Source: Porphyromonadaceae bacterium UBA7048
GTDB lineage: Bacteria; Bacteroidota; Bacteroidia; Bacteroidales; Muribaculaceae
Direction: 5' to 3'
DNA length: 38,212 nucleotides
NCBI GenBank assembly: GCA_002493945.1
Contig: DLAL01000054.1
Coordinates: forward strand, 1-38,212
Shown one piece after another: positions 15,400 through 24,758 of this stretch. Below the pieces are notes generated by a model, which had not been told where the DNA came from, did not search any database, and saw nothing but the letters and a program-made list of their open reading frames with translations. Position numbers and translations under genes: made by a program. The first letter of the stretch is position 1. Every line of letters starts with the position of its first letter.

Positions 15400-18300
15400 T
15401 TACTGCGGATTCTCTTTGCTCTCGGGCTTGTCGCCGTTTTTCTTTCTGAGCCGCGTCAGGAACGACAGCATCGAGTCAAAGTCGCGGCGGAAGATGATGC
15501 CAACGCCCTGCGTGGTCTGTGCACTGCGGATGTAGTAGTTGCGGTCGTTGTAGCGGTTGTAGGCTTTCAGACGCCATGAGCCGCGCTTGTTGAGCAGATA
15601 CTCTATGTCGAAGTCTCCGACGAACTGATTCGAGTTGAGCGACTTGTCGCGGTATCCGAAGTTACCGTTGAAGAGCAGGCGGTTGTTGAGCAGGCGGCTC
15701 GACAGAGCCACATCCACCTCTACGTCGGAGAAGTCGCCTCGGTCGCTTCGCAGGTTAGGCGCTATGCTCCAGTTGTCGCTGAGTTTTCCCAGCATGTTGC
15801 CGAGCTGGCTCGATATGGTCGACGATGCCACCGAGAAGAGCTCGCTGCCCTTGGTGGTGGCGGCCATATAGTCGGGTGTATAGAAGCGGTTCAGAGCCAG
15901 GAGGTAGATGATCTGACGGTTCATCATGTCTTCCGTGCTCACGATGCTGCGCACCTTGCGGTATGTGTCTGATGTCAGCGTCGGGAACTCGAGGTCGAAG
16001 TCGATGCCCGGCTGGCGGATGTCGCCCGTCACCTTCATCACTGCGTGCACCGGTACGTTGGTGCGGGCCACCTCCTTGTCCTGCAGGAAGGACTCGTCGA
16101 GGTCGCTCAGATTGGCGTTGGTGGCATAGTAGGCCTGAAGATTGGTCTTGACGCCGTAGGGGTCGCCGTCGAAAGCTATCTCGCTGCCTTCTTTGATGAC
16201 GAAGTCTTTCAGAATGATATCCTGAAGGGTGAAACGGTAGCTTCCGTAGGCCACATTGTACTTGCCCCACATGCTCAGGTCGTTGTTGTCCGAGTGGTAG
16301 GCCAGATGGAGGGTGCCGTCGCCGACGGCCTTGATTTCATCGCCTCCCACGGGGTCGACGACGAGTCTCATCTCGGCATCTTTGTTCACCGTCACCTGAA
16401 TGTCCATGTTGTAGTCCGACTTGATGTCGTCAGCCTGCGCGATGCGGCGGCGGAACTGCTTTACGGCCTCGGGCGTATCGTCGGGCCTGAAGTGGATGGT
16501 GCGGATGGAGTCGGGGGTAGCATCACGGAAAGTGATGAACGAATAGTCCTCCGCATCGAGGCGGTCGGAGAGGACGAAGGTGAAGTGTGAGCGCGGTGCT
16601 GTGGACATGTTCACGCCGATGTTCACCACTCCCGGCTGTCCCGATATGGACACGCTGCCGTTGCCGTAGATTGTGCCGTACCAGTCGGGGTTGTCGGCTG
16701 CTGTGGTGTTGTAGCTCAGGAAATCGACGGCGTCGGTGACATCGAAGCGGAATACGGGCTCGTGGAAGCAAGTGTGGCGCACGAAGCCGTTGAGGCGCGC
16801 GGTGTGTCCCTCGGTGTCGCGGATGAGGAGATTGTTGAGGTTGATGATGCCGGGGCGTATGTGCACACTGTCGGTCGCCGTATAGGTCGTGCCGGTGAAG
16901 TCCACTTTCAGCCTGACATTGTCGGCGAAGATGTCGCCTTCGAGGTCTATGTCCTTGAAGGTTCCGAAAAGTCGGCAGCGGCCCGAGGCGCGGCCCGTTA
17001 TGGATGATGTGAAAGCGGCCATGAATGGCTTCAGGAAGTCGACGGGAACGCTGTCGGCGTCGAAGGATATGTCCAGAGCCTGGTCTATCGGCAGTATATC
17101 GCCCGTGATTTTCGATTTATGGCCTTCGAGTCCGGTTATGTCTGCGTCGAGGAAGAATGATTTGCGCTCGTTGTTCCATCCGGCGAAGATATCGGCGTCG
17201 CCTATGGTGCAGTGCTGGTAGCCGATAGAGTCGACGTGCAGCTTCGGACAGGCGAAGTACGGCTCGGAGCCGAGCAGGTCGCGCGCGGTGAATGTTCCCG
17301 ATGCGCGGCCGCTGAGCAGGGCGTTGTCTATCTGCAGGGTCTCGAATATGGGCAGAAGCGAGATTTTGTCGAGCACCACCGACAGCATGTCGTCATCGCC
17401 GCGCCCGATGTTGCCGTGTATGTCGATGCTCTGTGTGCCGGCATCGAGGCGGAAGTTGTCGACTGTCACCAGCTGAGGCGACACGTCTATCGACGAACTC
17501 TGTATCTTCCACACATCGTCGCCGAAGTTGATGGTGCCGGGATTGAAGTCGACGCGTGCGTCGACAGGGAAGACGGCGTCCGACCCTTTGGGGCTGATGC
17601 CGCGTATCAGCGTGCTGAAGTCAACGGTTCCGTTCAGCGGAATGGCACGCTCGATGAGCCAGTCCACGTGGGTATTCACGCGGTTGTCTGCGCAGGTGAG
17701 CAGGGCCGAGAGCACCATATCGCCTTTGTTGGTCGGGAACTGCGTGGTGAGATACACCCGGCTGTCACGTGCCGAGGTGTCGGCAGAGGCGAAAAACTCA
17801 GTGTCGGTGTAGAGCGTGGAGCCTTTGCGCACATAGGGAGCCGACAGGCGTATGTCGGCCTGTCCGGCACGGCTGTCTACCCGGCCGCTGATTTCGGCGT
17901 CATAAATAGGTGCGAACGGCACTCCGAAAAAGTCGGTAAGATTCTCGCAGGGTTTCAGCGTGAAGTCGAAAGTGAAGTCGTTGGGCTGCACAGGCGGCAT
18001 GGGGGCAGTCTTGCCGCGGCGACGGGTGCTTTTCGATTCGGACGGGGGCAGCAGGACGGGCATGAATACCGATGCTATGTCGCGCATGCTGGGGCCGAGG
18101 GACAGAAGCGAATACTCGCCGCGTATCTCGCCTTTAAGTATGTCCGAGTCGACGGTCAGTGTCGGCTCTGTGTCGTAGGGAGATGCCGTGATGGTGGCTC
18201 GGCTGATGTTCAGGCCTTTGCCCGAACGGTCTGTCCAGCGCAGGTCGTAGACCGACAGCGTGCCGTCTATATCGTCGAGCTCCGATGCCTCGGCCTCGAC

Positions 18301-19953
18301 GTTGAGTTTGACGCCCAGACGATGGTCGGGATGTTTGCTGTCGAATCCCATCGCTGCGAGATCGACTCCGGCGGCTGTGGCGGTGCCGTTGACGGAGTAG
18401 TATCCGGCATCGTCTTTGCGGACCATGAAGTAGGCCATGAGTCTGGCGGCAGGGTCGTCGGCAGACAGATACAGCTCGGCTTCGCGTCCTTCCTCCATCT
18501 TCACGATGGCATCTATTCCTGTATAGGTATATCCTTTGAAGCCCAGCTCGGAAATTTTGGCGCTGACATCGGCAGACGGATGGCGCCCGGTGACGAAGTT
18601 GCCCGAAAGGTGCGTGGTGAGTTTGCCGAGATTCGGATTCGAGAGCAGGAGCCCGAGGTCGAGTCCCGATGTGCCGGCGTCGCCTTTGATGCTGTACACG
18701 CCTTTGTATCGGCGCGCGTACGATCCTGTGAACTCGAGGTCGCCGGCGGTGCCGAATGCCTTGAGCGTGCCGCGGCCTTTGGCGGCGGTGCCTTCGGCCG
18801 ATATAAGGGCTGTGTAGCGCTCCATGCCGGCGATGCGTGAGGCGACTGATGCCGGTATGACAGTATGGAATATGCTGCAGACCGACTTGCCGTCGAAACT
18901 GATTGAGCCTCTGCTCAGGTCGTAGCAGAATGACTCGGGGTCGGTCAGCGATGAGGCGTTGCCTGTGGCGGTGATGTTGAATGCGTCGCCGTCGACATCA
19001 CGCAGCCCGAATGAGCGGAGCGAGATGTCCGAGAGCGTGCCTGCGGCGTCGAGCGTAAGTGCCAGTCGGCAGTCTATGTCACCTAAAACCGGGACGAATG
19101 CCCGGAGATCGGGCGGATATATCACGCAGATGTCAGAGGTCGACACTGTGATGCTCTCGCGCTCGAGAGCTGCCCGTATGTCGTTATATCCGTTGTATCT
19201 CAGCTCTATCGGCATCAGTCCCAGCGAGCTCTCCGGAAGGGAGAGGCTGAAATCCGACACCCTGAGTTCCGTACGGCTCACCGACGCCTTGGCCTGAAGA
19301 GCCTTGAGTGTGAATCCGCTGCGCTCTGTCAGCGACAGGTGGTCGAGGTGCACGCGGTACTCCTGATTGCTCAGGCGCGGTATGTAGGCGTTCAGAGCCA
19401 GTCCGGTGACGGCGATGTGCTGCGGACAGAAGCGCCCCGAGTCGGGGGGCGCTGCCGAGAAGTCGTCGTACGACAGCGATGTGTTGCGCAGTATCACCGT
19501 GTTGATTCGCAGCTCGAATGGTTTCTCTTCCGATGGCTTGTCGGAGGAGAGGTGGTCGATTATCGGCTGAATATTGAGCGGAGCCGCGCTGTCGGCCCGG
19601 CTGATGTGTACGTCCACGCCGTCGAGCAGGGCATAGTCAATCACTACCTCCCTGGTGCGGAGGAAGTGGAATAGGTCGAATCCCGCGCTGATGCGGTCGA
19701 TGCCGGCTATCGAATCGCTGTCGAGCGTCAGTGCCACATCGTCGATGGCCAGGCGGTTGAAGGGACGTATCCCGACCTTGCCTATGGAGATGTCGGCGCC
19801 GAGGAGGCGGCTCAGTTCGGTGGCGGCAACGTCGCGTATCGTGTTCTGCACTCCGTCGACCGACAGGAGCACATACAACGACACAGGTATCAGCACCGCT
19901 AAAAGAAGCAGTACTGATACCAATGCACGGAATATTTTCCAGGCGGTTCTCAC
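15400..19953 (-). CDS. tamB: TamB-type translocation and assembly module protein
   Basis: A 1517-residue, very elongated beta-rich protein of the TamB/AsmA-like superfamily. An N-terminal membrane anchor (about residues 5-32) places the rest in the periplasm, where family members bridge inner and outer membranes and are linked to phospholipid transport and outer-membrane protein assembly. The early region with VDGVQNTI and the C-terminal TamB domain with ASSTISSQLGNMLGKLSDN and a closing beta-barrel-like stretch (YNRYNDRNYYIR) are typical of Bacteroidota TamB. A proline-flanked basic stretch (STRRRGKTAPMPP) sits mid-protein. Its ATG overlaps the stop of malQ by 4 nt, an unexpected coupling between envelope biogenesis and glycogen/maltodextrin metabolism. 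Confidence 0.9.
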   Translation of the reverse strand: MRTAWKIFRALVSVLLLLAVLIPVSLYVLLSVDGVQNTIRDVAATELSRLLGADISIGKVGIRPFNRLAIDDVALTLDSDSIAGIDRISAGFDLFHFLRTREVVIDYALLDGVDVHISRADSAAPLNIQPIIDHLSSDKPSEEKPFELRINTVILRNTSLSYDDFSAAPPDSGRFCPQHIAVTGLALNAYIPRLSNQEYRVHLDHLSLTERSGFTLKALQAKASVSRTELRVSDFSLSLPESSLGLMPIELRYNGYNDIRAALERESITVSTSDICVIYPPDLRAFVPVLGDIDCRLALTLDAAGTLSDISLRSFGLRDVDGDAFNITATGNASSLTDPESFCYDLSRGSISFDGKSVCSIFHTVIPASVASRIAGMERYTALISAEGTAAKGRGTLKAFGTAGDLEFTGSYARRYKGVYSIKGDAGTSGLDLGLLLSNPNLGKLTTHLSGNFVTGRHPSADVSAKISELGFKGYTYTGIDAIVKMEEGREAELYLSADDPAARLMAYFMVRKDDAGYYSVNGTATAAGVDLAAMGFDSKHPDHRLGVKLNVEAEASELDDIDGTLSVYDLRWTDRSGKGLNISRATITASPYDTEPTLTVDSDILKGEIRGEYSLLSLGPSMRDIASVFMPVLLPPSESKSTRRRGKTAPMPPVQPNDFTFDFTLKPCENLTDFFGVPFAPIYDAEISGRVDSRAGQADIRLSAPYVRKGSTLYTDTEFFASADTSARDSRVYLTTQFPTNKGDMVLSALLTCADNRVNTHVDWLIERAIPLNGTVDFSTLIRGISPKGSDAVFPVDARVDFNPGTINFGDDVWKIQSSSIDVSPQLVTVDNFRLDAGTQSIDIHGNIGRGDDDMLSVVLDKISLLPIFETLQIDNALLSGRASGTFTARDLLGSEPYFACPKLHVDSIGYQHCTIGDADIFAGWNNERKSFFLDADITGLEGHKSKITGDILPIDQALDISFDADSVPVDFLKPFMAAFTSSITGRASGRCRLFGTFKDIDLEGDIFADNVRLKVDFTGTTYTATDSVHIRPGIINLNNLLIRDTEGHTARLNGFVRHTCFHEPVFRFDVTDAVDFLSYNTTAADNPDWYGTIYGNGSVSISGQPGVVNIGVNMSTAPRSHFTFVLSDRLDAEDYSFITFRDATPDSIRTIHFRPDDTPEAVKQFRRRIAQADDIKSDYNMDIQVTVNKDAEMRLVVDPVGGDEIKAVGDGTLHLAYHSDNNDLSMWGKYNVAYGSYRFTLQDIILKDFVIKEGSEIAFDGDPYGVKTNLQAYYATNANLSDLDESFLQDKEVARTNVPVHAVMKVTGDIRQPGIDFDLEFPTLTSDTYRKVRSIVSTEDMMNRQIIYLLALNRFYTPDYMAATTKGSELFSVASSTISSQLGNMLGKLSDNWSIAPNLRSDRGDFSDVEVDVALSSRLLNNRLLFNGNFGYRDKSLNSNQFVGDFDIEYLLNKRGSWRLKAYNRYNDRNYYIRSAQTTQGVGIIFRRDFDSMLSFLTRLRKKNGDKPESKENPQ

Positions 19954-22619
19954 CGTCCCGATTTACGTATCTTGTCGAGAAGAAGTTCGTTGTACTCGGC
20001 CTGCCGCTGCAGTTCTTCCACTGTCATGTGCATGCGGTAGCGCCAGTAGTGACGCGGATTGGCAGGCACATTGATCTGCTCTTCGCGCGGATCCTTGCGG
20101 CGGATGGTGCCGTCCATCGAGAGCCAGTCCTGAAGAGGCAGGATGCACAGCATCGAGGGCGACTGCAGATGCATGTCGATGATGCGGCCGCATACCCACG
20201 GCTCGGCGAAGTAGGGCGCGGCACCCGATTCGTGAAGGACTTCGTTGAAGTAGCGCTGGGTCTTGGCGCGGTCTTCCTCCCACCACTGGCGTATGCCGCC
20301 CATGTCGTGGGTCGAGGTGGTGCATATCGAGTAGTAGGGATACGACCATGTGTTGCCGAATGTGGCTCCCGGCTCCTTGGGCATGCGCTGTATCTCGAGC
20401 GAGAGTATCTCGAGCTGCTGGATGACAGAAGGCACGCAGTCGGGAATCATGCCGAGGTCCTCGGCGCAGGTGAGCATGTCGGTCGACGAAATCAGCGGAG
20501 GAAGTTTCCACATGGCCTTGCCGTACCAGAAGTCGTTGTGACGGTGGTAGAAGAAGTCGTTGTACAGACGGTTGAAGCACCAGCGCTCGTAGTCAGACAG
20601 CGAGCGGTATATATAGGTGTACTGAGCCGAGATGCGCGGATGATACTTGCCTTTCTCCACGGGGTCCTCGATGAAGAGCACTTCGTCGACCAGACCCAGC
20701 AGGGCATTGCACAGACGGGTGTTCTTCTCGTCCTTGGGCTGTGTGGCGAAGTAGTCGGCAATCTTGCGCTGGGTATCGAACTCTTTCTTGAGGCAGAAGC
20801 GGCCGTGTCCCATCTTGGTCAGGAACTTCTTCGAGGCTTCGGTGCGGTAGGGCCCGAAGAAGTCGTCAAGGAAGTAGTCCATGATGAATGGCCTGGTGTG
20901 CAGGTCGGTGTCAAGCCAGAAGTCGTAGTTGTACTTCAGCTCGTCCACTGAGAAGGGCAGAGCCGGGTTGAAGTAGCCCAGCAGACCGTGCACGGCGTCC
21001 ATAGGGATCTCCCAGATACGGAAGAATCCCAGCACGTGGTCGATGCGGTATGCGTCGAAGTATTCGGCCATCTTGCCGAAGCGCTGCTTCCACCATGCGA
21101 AGCCGTCGCGGTTCATCTCCTCCCAGTTGTAGGTGGGGAATCCCCAGTTCTGGCCCAGCACCGAGAAGTCGTCCGGCGGAGCACCGGCCTGGCTGTTCAT
21201 GTTGAAGAGGCGCGGAGTCTGCCATGCGTCGGCGCTGGTGCGCGATATACCGATAGGCACATCGCCCTTGAGCGCTATGCCGTGGGTGTTGGCATAGTTA
21301 TGCGCATACCTCATCTGCTTGTCGAGGTGATACTGGAGGAAGCATGCGAAATCGACTTCGGCAGCCTGCTCCTTGAGCACTTTCTTGAGGACTTTGGGTG
21401 AGTAGACGGCGTATTCGCCCCACTTGTCGAATTCGGGCGTGCCGAACTTGTCGCGGAGCGCGCAGAAAGCGGCGTAGGGGAGGAGCCAGTGCTCGTTGGC
21501 CTTGAGGAATGTTTTGAATTCCTCAAGGCCGAGTGTCTTGGCGCCTTCCTGGGCGAAGAGTTCGCGGAGATATTCGATTTTGCCGTTGTTCACGCGCTCG
21601 TAGTCTATCTCAGGGAGTGCGTTGAGCTCGGCGGCCAGGTCGCGGTAGTGCTTCATGCGCTTGGCGTCGGCAAGCACGCCCACTTCCTCAAGGCGCAGGA
21701 ACATCGGATGGAGCGCGAAAGTAGAGTTGGCATTGTAGGGATACGAGTCGGTCCACGTGTGGGTCATCGTCGTATCGTTGATAGGCAGAAGCTGGAGCAC
21801 GGACTGTCCGGTGGCTTTGGCCCAGTCTACCATGGGGATGAGGTCATAGAAGTCGCCTACACCGAAGTCGGCCTCGGTGCGGAGCGAGAACACGGGGATG
21901 GCCGTGCCGGCGCCTTTCCAAAGGTCGAGGGTATTGATGAAGCGCATGCCCGTGAGCACGGTGGCTCCGTCAGCGAGGGGAGTGATGCCGAAGGTACGGT
22001 TCTCTCCGCCTTCCCACACTTCGACATTGCTTTTGTCGTCGATGACGAGGAACTTGAACTGTGTGCCGGCCTGGATTCCCTCGGCAGGAATGTTGACCTT
22101 CCACAGGGGGAAGTCAGCATGACTCAGCACGGGCGCTTTGGCCGGATTCCATGCTCCGAGCGATTCGGTCTCGCCGCAGATGGCCACTTTCCGGCCTTCT
22201 CCGATCATAGGTGCGGTGACGCATATGGTGATATATCCGGCAGCGGGAATGACTGCCTTGTCTGTATCGCTGTGGCGGAATATACATTCGGTGAACGCTG
22301 CCGAGTAGAACGGCTTGTCGAAGGGCTGGTCCTGCCAGCGGTCGTAGATGTCGACCTCGCCGGCGTCCGTGCCGGCGAAAGTATTGCCGCGTCCCCACTC
22401 GTCCTTGCACGAACCGTCGTCACGCCGCACGAAATAGCGGTAATTGAACGGCGCAGCGGTCCCGGGCACTTCTATGGTGGCCGACCAGTGTTCGACACCG
22501 TCGAGAGTCATTTTGACTGCCTTGGCATAATCCCCGCCCCCAAGTTCGGGCAGATCGCCTGTCAGAAAGAGCGTCTCACCCCAGTTGGTCCGATAGTCAA
22601 TATTGAATGTTAGCTTCAT
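19950..22619 (-). CDS. malQ: 4-alpha-glucanotransferase with two CBM20 domains (DPE2-like)
   Basis: Cytosolic amylomaltase that transfers alpha-1,4-glucan segments between maltodextrins. The start at 22619 (MKLTFNIDYRTN) is chosen because the first starch-binding CBM20 begins there (about 1-100); upstream residues are leader. A second CBM20 follows (about 128-215, VAICGETESLGAWNP). The GH77 domain starts near 236, with the nucleophile in YRIDHVLGF (D527), the general acid in AEDLGM (E720) and the stabiliser in THDMGG (D772). The roughly 190-residue spacing between nucleophile and acid shows the insertion typical of plant DPE2 and its Bacteroidota relatives, which act on heteroglycans as well as maltose. 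There is no signal peptide. tamB overlaps its end by 4 nt. Confidence 0.94.
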   Translation of the reverse strand: MKLTFNIDYRTNWGETLFLTGDLPELGGGDYAKAVKMTLDGVEHWSATIEVPGTAAPFNYRYFVRRDDGSCKDEWGRGNTFAGTDAGEVDIYDRWQDQPFDKPFYSAAFTECIFRHSDTDKAVIPAAGYITICVTAPMIGEGRKVAICGETESLGAWNPAKAPVLSHADFPLWKVNIPAEGIQAGTQFKFLVIDDKSNVEVWEGGENRTFGITPLADGATVLTGMRFINTLDLWKGAGTAIPVFSLRTEADFGVGDFYDLIPMVDWAKATGQSVLQLLPINDTTMTHTWTDSYPYNANSTFALHPMFLRLEEVGVLADAKRMKHYRDLAAELNALPEIDYERVNNGKIEYLRELFAQEGAKTLGLEEFKTFLKANEHWLLPYAAFCALRDKFGTPEFDKWGEYAVYSPKVLKKVLKEQAAEVDFACFLQYHLDKQMRYAHNYANTHGIALKGDVPIGISRTSADAWQTPRLFNMNSQAGAPPDDFSVLGQNWGFPTYNWEEMNRDGFAWWKQRFGKMAEYFDAYRIDHVLGFFRIWEIPMDAVHGLLGYFNPALPFSVDELKYNYDFWLDTDLHTRPFIMDYFLDDFFGPYRTEASKKFLTKMGHGRFCLKKEFDTQRKIADYFATQPKDEKNTRLCNALLGLVDEVLFIEDPVEKGKYHPRISAQYTYIYRSLSDYERWCFNRLYNDFFYHRHNDFWYGKAMWKLPPLISSTDMLTCAEDLGMIPDCVPSVIQQLEILSLEIQRMPKEPGATFGNTWSYPYYSICTTSTHDMGGIRQWWEEDRAKTQRYFNEVLHESGAAPYFAEPWVCGRIIDMHLQSPSMLCILPLQDWLSMDGTIRRKDPREEQINVPANPRHYWRYRMHMTVEELQRQAEYNELLLDKIRKSGR

Positions 22620-22697
22620 ATCGGGTATATAAAGTATGATATTATTAATTAAGATGCTGTATTGAAGGCGGAGTTGCGTCCCCTTTCTTTCATCGAA

Positions 22698-22705
22698 CAA
22701 ATTTA
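22698..22705 (-). promoter_or_regulatory. -7 element of malQ-tamB
   Basis: TAAATTTG on the minus strand (22705 to 22698) matches TAnnTTTG. Upstream, TTTC (22726 to 22723) and ATTG (22732 to 22729) are both imperfect and off-spaced candidates for the TTTG element. The leader to the malQ start is about 70 nt. This marks malQ-tamB as a unit separate from the lipoprotein gene upstream. Confidence 0.55.
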
Positions 22706-22748
22706 TGAATAAATTCTGATGTGAAAGCCAATTAACAGAGTTTTAACG

Positions 22749-23495
22749 TTAGAACTGCTGAATTTCCTCGTCGGTGATGGTGAATACGAGCGGTTCGGCG
22801 TCATTTGGAAATTTGTAGACATACTGCACGCCGTAGTGGCCGCGTTTCATGATTTCGAGCTGGGCCGTACCGGCAGAACTCTGCAGTTCTTCGCGTAGAC
22901 CGTCACGTAGACCGTCTCGGAGGAGGTCCTTGACCTGTTCGAACTGTTCCGGCTCGATACCTTCGACGTCGTAGGTGAATATGAGGTAGTTGTCCGTCAC
23001 CTCGACATCAGTCATGGTCAGATTGTCGTCCACTTTCAGTGGGCAGGCGGTCTTCGATGCCGCGGTGATGGAGGTCAGCAGCGTGCGCGGGTCGTCCGAG
23101 CGCGACTTGATGGCTTCGAGCTCTTCGGGAGTGAAGGTGACGCTCGATGAGCCGTCGCCGTAGTTGAAGGTACATATGAGATTGGCTTTGGCCTCGATCA
23201 GGAGATTCAGCATGCCTTCTGTCTCGCTGGTGGTGAATATCGAGCTGATGGCCTCTTTCTGGGTCTTCTCGTCGGAGAACATTGCCACTGACCATGAGCC
23301 GACCGTGTACGAGAGGTTCATCGTGTTCGAGTGTTCGTCGTAGGTGATGCTGTCCATCACGCAGTTGTCGTTCAGCACTATGGGACACTCCGAGTTGGCT
23401 TGCTCGATTTCGGCGATGAGCTGTTGGTTCTTCTTTCCGCAGGCGGTCAGCAGCAGGGCTACCGCAAGTGCGATGCAGATGGAAATCTTTTTCAT
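22749..23495 (-). CDS. Lipoprotein of unknown function with an internal duplication
   Basis: A 248-residue protein with a lipoprotein signal peptide and lipobox LTAC (Cys19). I do not recognise the family. It looks like two repeats of one domain: CPIVLNDNCVMDSITYDE...LSYTVG (about 37-68) parallels CPLKVDDNLTMTDVEVTD...FTYDVEG (about 151-180), each followed by an acidic helical segment. The helix after the second copy contains the tandem RDGLRDGLREEL, encoded by a 12-bp repeat at 22892-22915. It is 21 bp downstream of the M16 peptidase, so probably the last gene of that operon, and is likely periplasm-facing at a membrane. Confidence 0.75.
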   Translation of the reverse strand: MKKISICIALAVALLLTACGKKNQQLIAEIEQANSECPIVLNDNCVMDSITYDEHSNTMNLSYTVGSWSVAMFSDEKTQKEAISSIFTTSETEGMLNLLIEAKANLICTFNYGDGSSSVTFTPEELEAIKSRSDDPRTLLTSITAASKTACPLKVDDNLTMTDVEVTDNYLIFTYDVEGIEPEQFEQVKDLLRDGLRDGLREELQSSAGTAQLEIMKRGHYGVQYVYKFPNDAEPLVFTITDEEIQQF

Positions 23496-23516
23496 GATTT
23501 GTTCAGGTTTGTAGGG

Positions 23517-24758
23517 TTAACTGTCTGTATTGTTTGTGAATATAAGTGATGATGCCTCGCACATAGCGTGTGCTGTCCGCGCTATGTCGTCGACAGTAAC
23601 GGCGCTGATGGCCGCGGCCGTCTGTTCGGGTGAGCAGGGATGTCCGCGGAAGAGTGTGGCGCGTGCGGCCGCCATTATGCGGTTCTCGCTGTTTTCCGAC
23701 GCTATGGCCAGCTGGCCGAGGTACTGCTTGCGCGCTTTCTCGAGCTGACGGGGCGTGAAACCGCCGCCGGCAAGCCGGCAGAATACTTTCCGGCACAGTT
23801 CGAGGCAGCGCCCGAGGTCCTCGGGGTCGCATCCGAAGTACACCGCCAGCAGTCCGCAGCCCGTGAACATGGCTGTCGACGCTTCGACCGAGTACACCAG
23901 TCCGCGTCGTTCGCGCAGCTCGATGTTCAGGAGAGAGTTCATGCCCGGTCCGCCGATGATGTTGGCGAAGAGCGACACAGCGTGGCGCCCCTCCGTGAGC
24001 AGTCCGGGCACACGGGCGCCCAGCACTACGTGGGTCTGGTGTATTTCAAGACACTCCGTGCGGCTTACCGGCGAAGTGTCGGGTACCTCGTGCACGGCGT
24101 CTCCTTCCTTATTGCCTCCGGGGAGGGCGGCGAAGTGTCGGCACACCTGCGAGGCTATGTGCTCGGCCGACTGGGGGCCGCAGTAGAAGGCAACGATGTT
24201 CTCGCGACGGTAGTTACGCGCCATGAAGGCGCGGCAGTCGGCCCCGGTCAGGGCACGGACACTCCCGGGAGTGCCTAAGATGTTGTGCCCGAGGCGGCTT
24301 CCGGCAAGCGTCATGTCCTCGAAGTCGTCGAAGATGGCCTCCGACGGCTGGTCGCGGTAGGAGTTTATCTCGTCGATGACCACTTCGCGCTCCTTTTCCA
24401 GCTCGCGGTCAGGGAACTGCGAGTTGATGGCAAGGTCGGCAATCAGTTCTATCGCCCTGGGCGCATTGCCCGAAGGGAATATGCTGTAGATGACCGTCTC
24501 CTCCTTGGTGGTGTAGGCGTTGAGTTCTCCGCCTACGGCCTCCATGCGGTTTATGATATGCCACGACGAGCGCTTGCGCGTACCCTTGAAGATGGTGTGC
24601 TCCACAAAGTGTGCAAGCCCCTCTTCGCCGGGCCGTTCGTCGGCGCTGCCGGCACGTACGGCGATGCCGAATATACCGGCACCGGACGTACGGCGGTGTA
24701 TGTGCACCAGCCGGAGACCGCCGTCGAGCAGTGTCACAGTCGGTTCGGCCGTCTTCAC
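23517..24758 (-). CDS. M16 family zinc metallopeptidase
   Basis: A 413-residue single-unit M16 (pitrilysin/processing-peptidase-like) protease. The inverted zinc motif HFVEH is at residues 50-54 and the third ligand Glu lies in VIDEIN (E130), the usual distance downstream; a second M16 domain (PF05193-like) follows. I choose the GTG at 24758 because its GTGA overlaps the ispG stop and a good GGAG Shine-Dalgarno sits 7 nt upstream. An ATG at 24782 would add eight poorly conserved residues without such a site. No signal peptide is evident, so a cytosolic or membrane-associated role is likely. It belongs to the long trpS-to-lipoprotein unit. Confidence 0.9.
   Translation of the reverse strand: MKTAEPTVTLLDGGLRLVHIHRRTSGAGIFGIAVRAGSADERPGEEGLAHFVEHTIFKGTRKRSSWHIINRMEAVGGELNAYTTKEETVIYSIFPSGNAPRAIELIADLAINSQFPDRELEKEREVVIDEINSYRDQPSEAIFDDFEDMTLAGSRLGHNILGTPGSVRALTGADCRAFMARNYRRENIVAFYCGPQSAEHIASQVCRHFAALPGGNKEGDAVHEVPDTSPVSRTECLEIHQTHVVLGARVPGLLTEGRHAVSLFANIIGGPGMNSLLNIELRERRGLVYSVEASTAMFTGCGLLAVYFGCDPEDLGRCLELCRKVFCRLAGGGFTPRQLEKARKQYLGQLAIASENSENRIMAAARATLFRGHPCSPEQTAAAISAVTVDDIARTAHAMCEASSLIFTNNTDS

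Noticed and set aside
22892..22915. Short 12-bp tandem repeat as a possible phase-variable tract
   Set aside because: It is only two copies with a mismatch, in frame, and encodes part of a helix.
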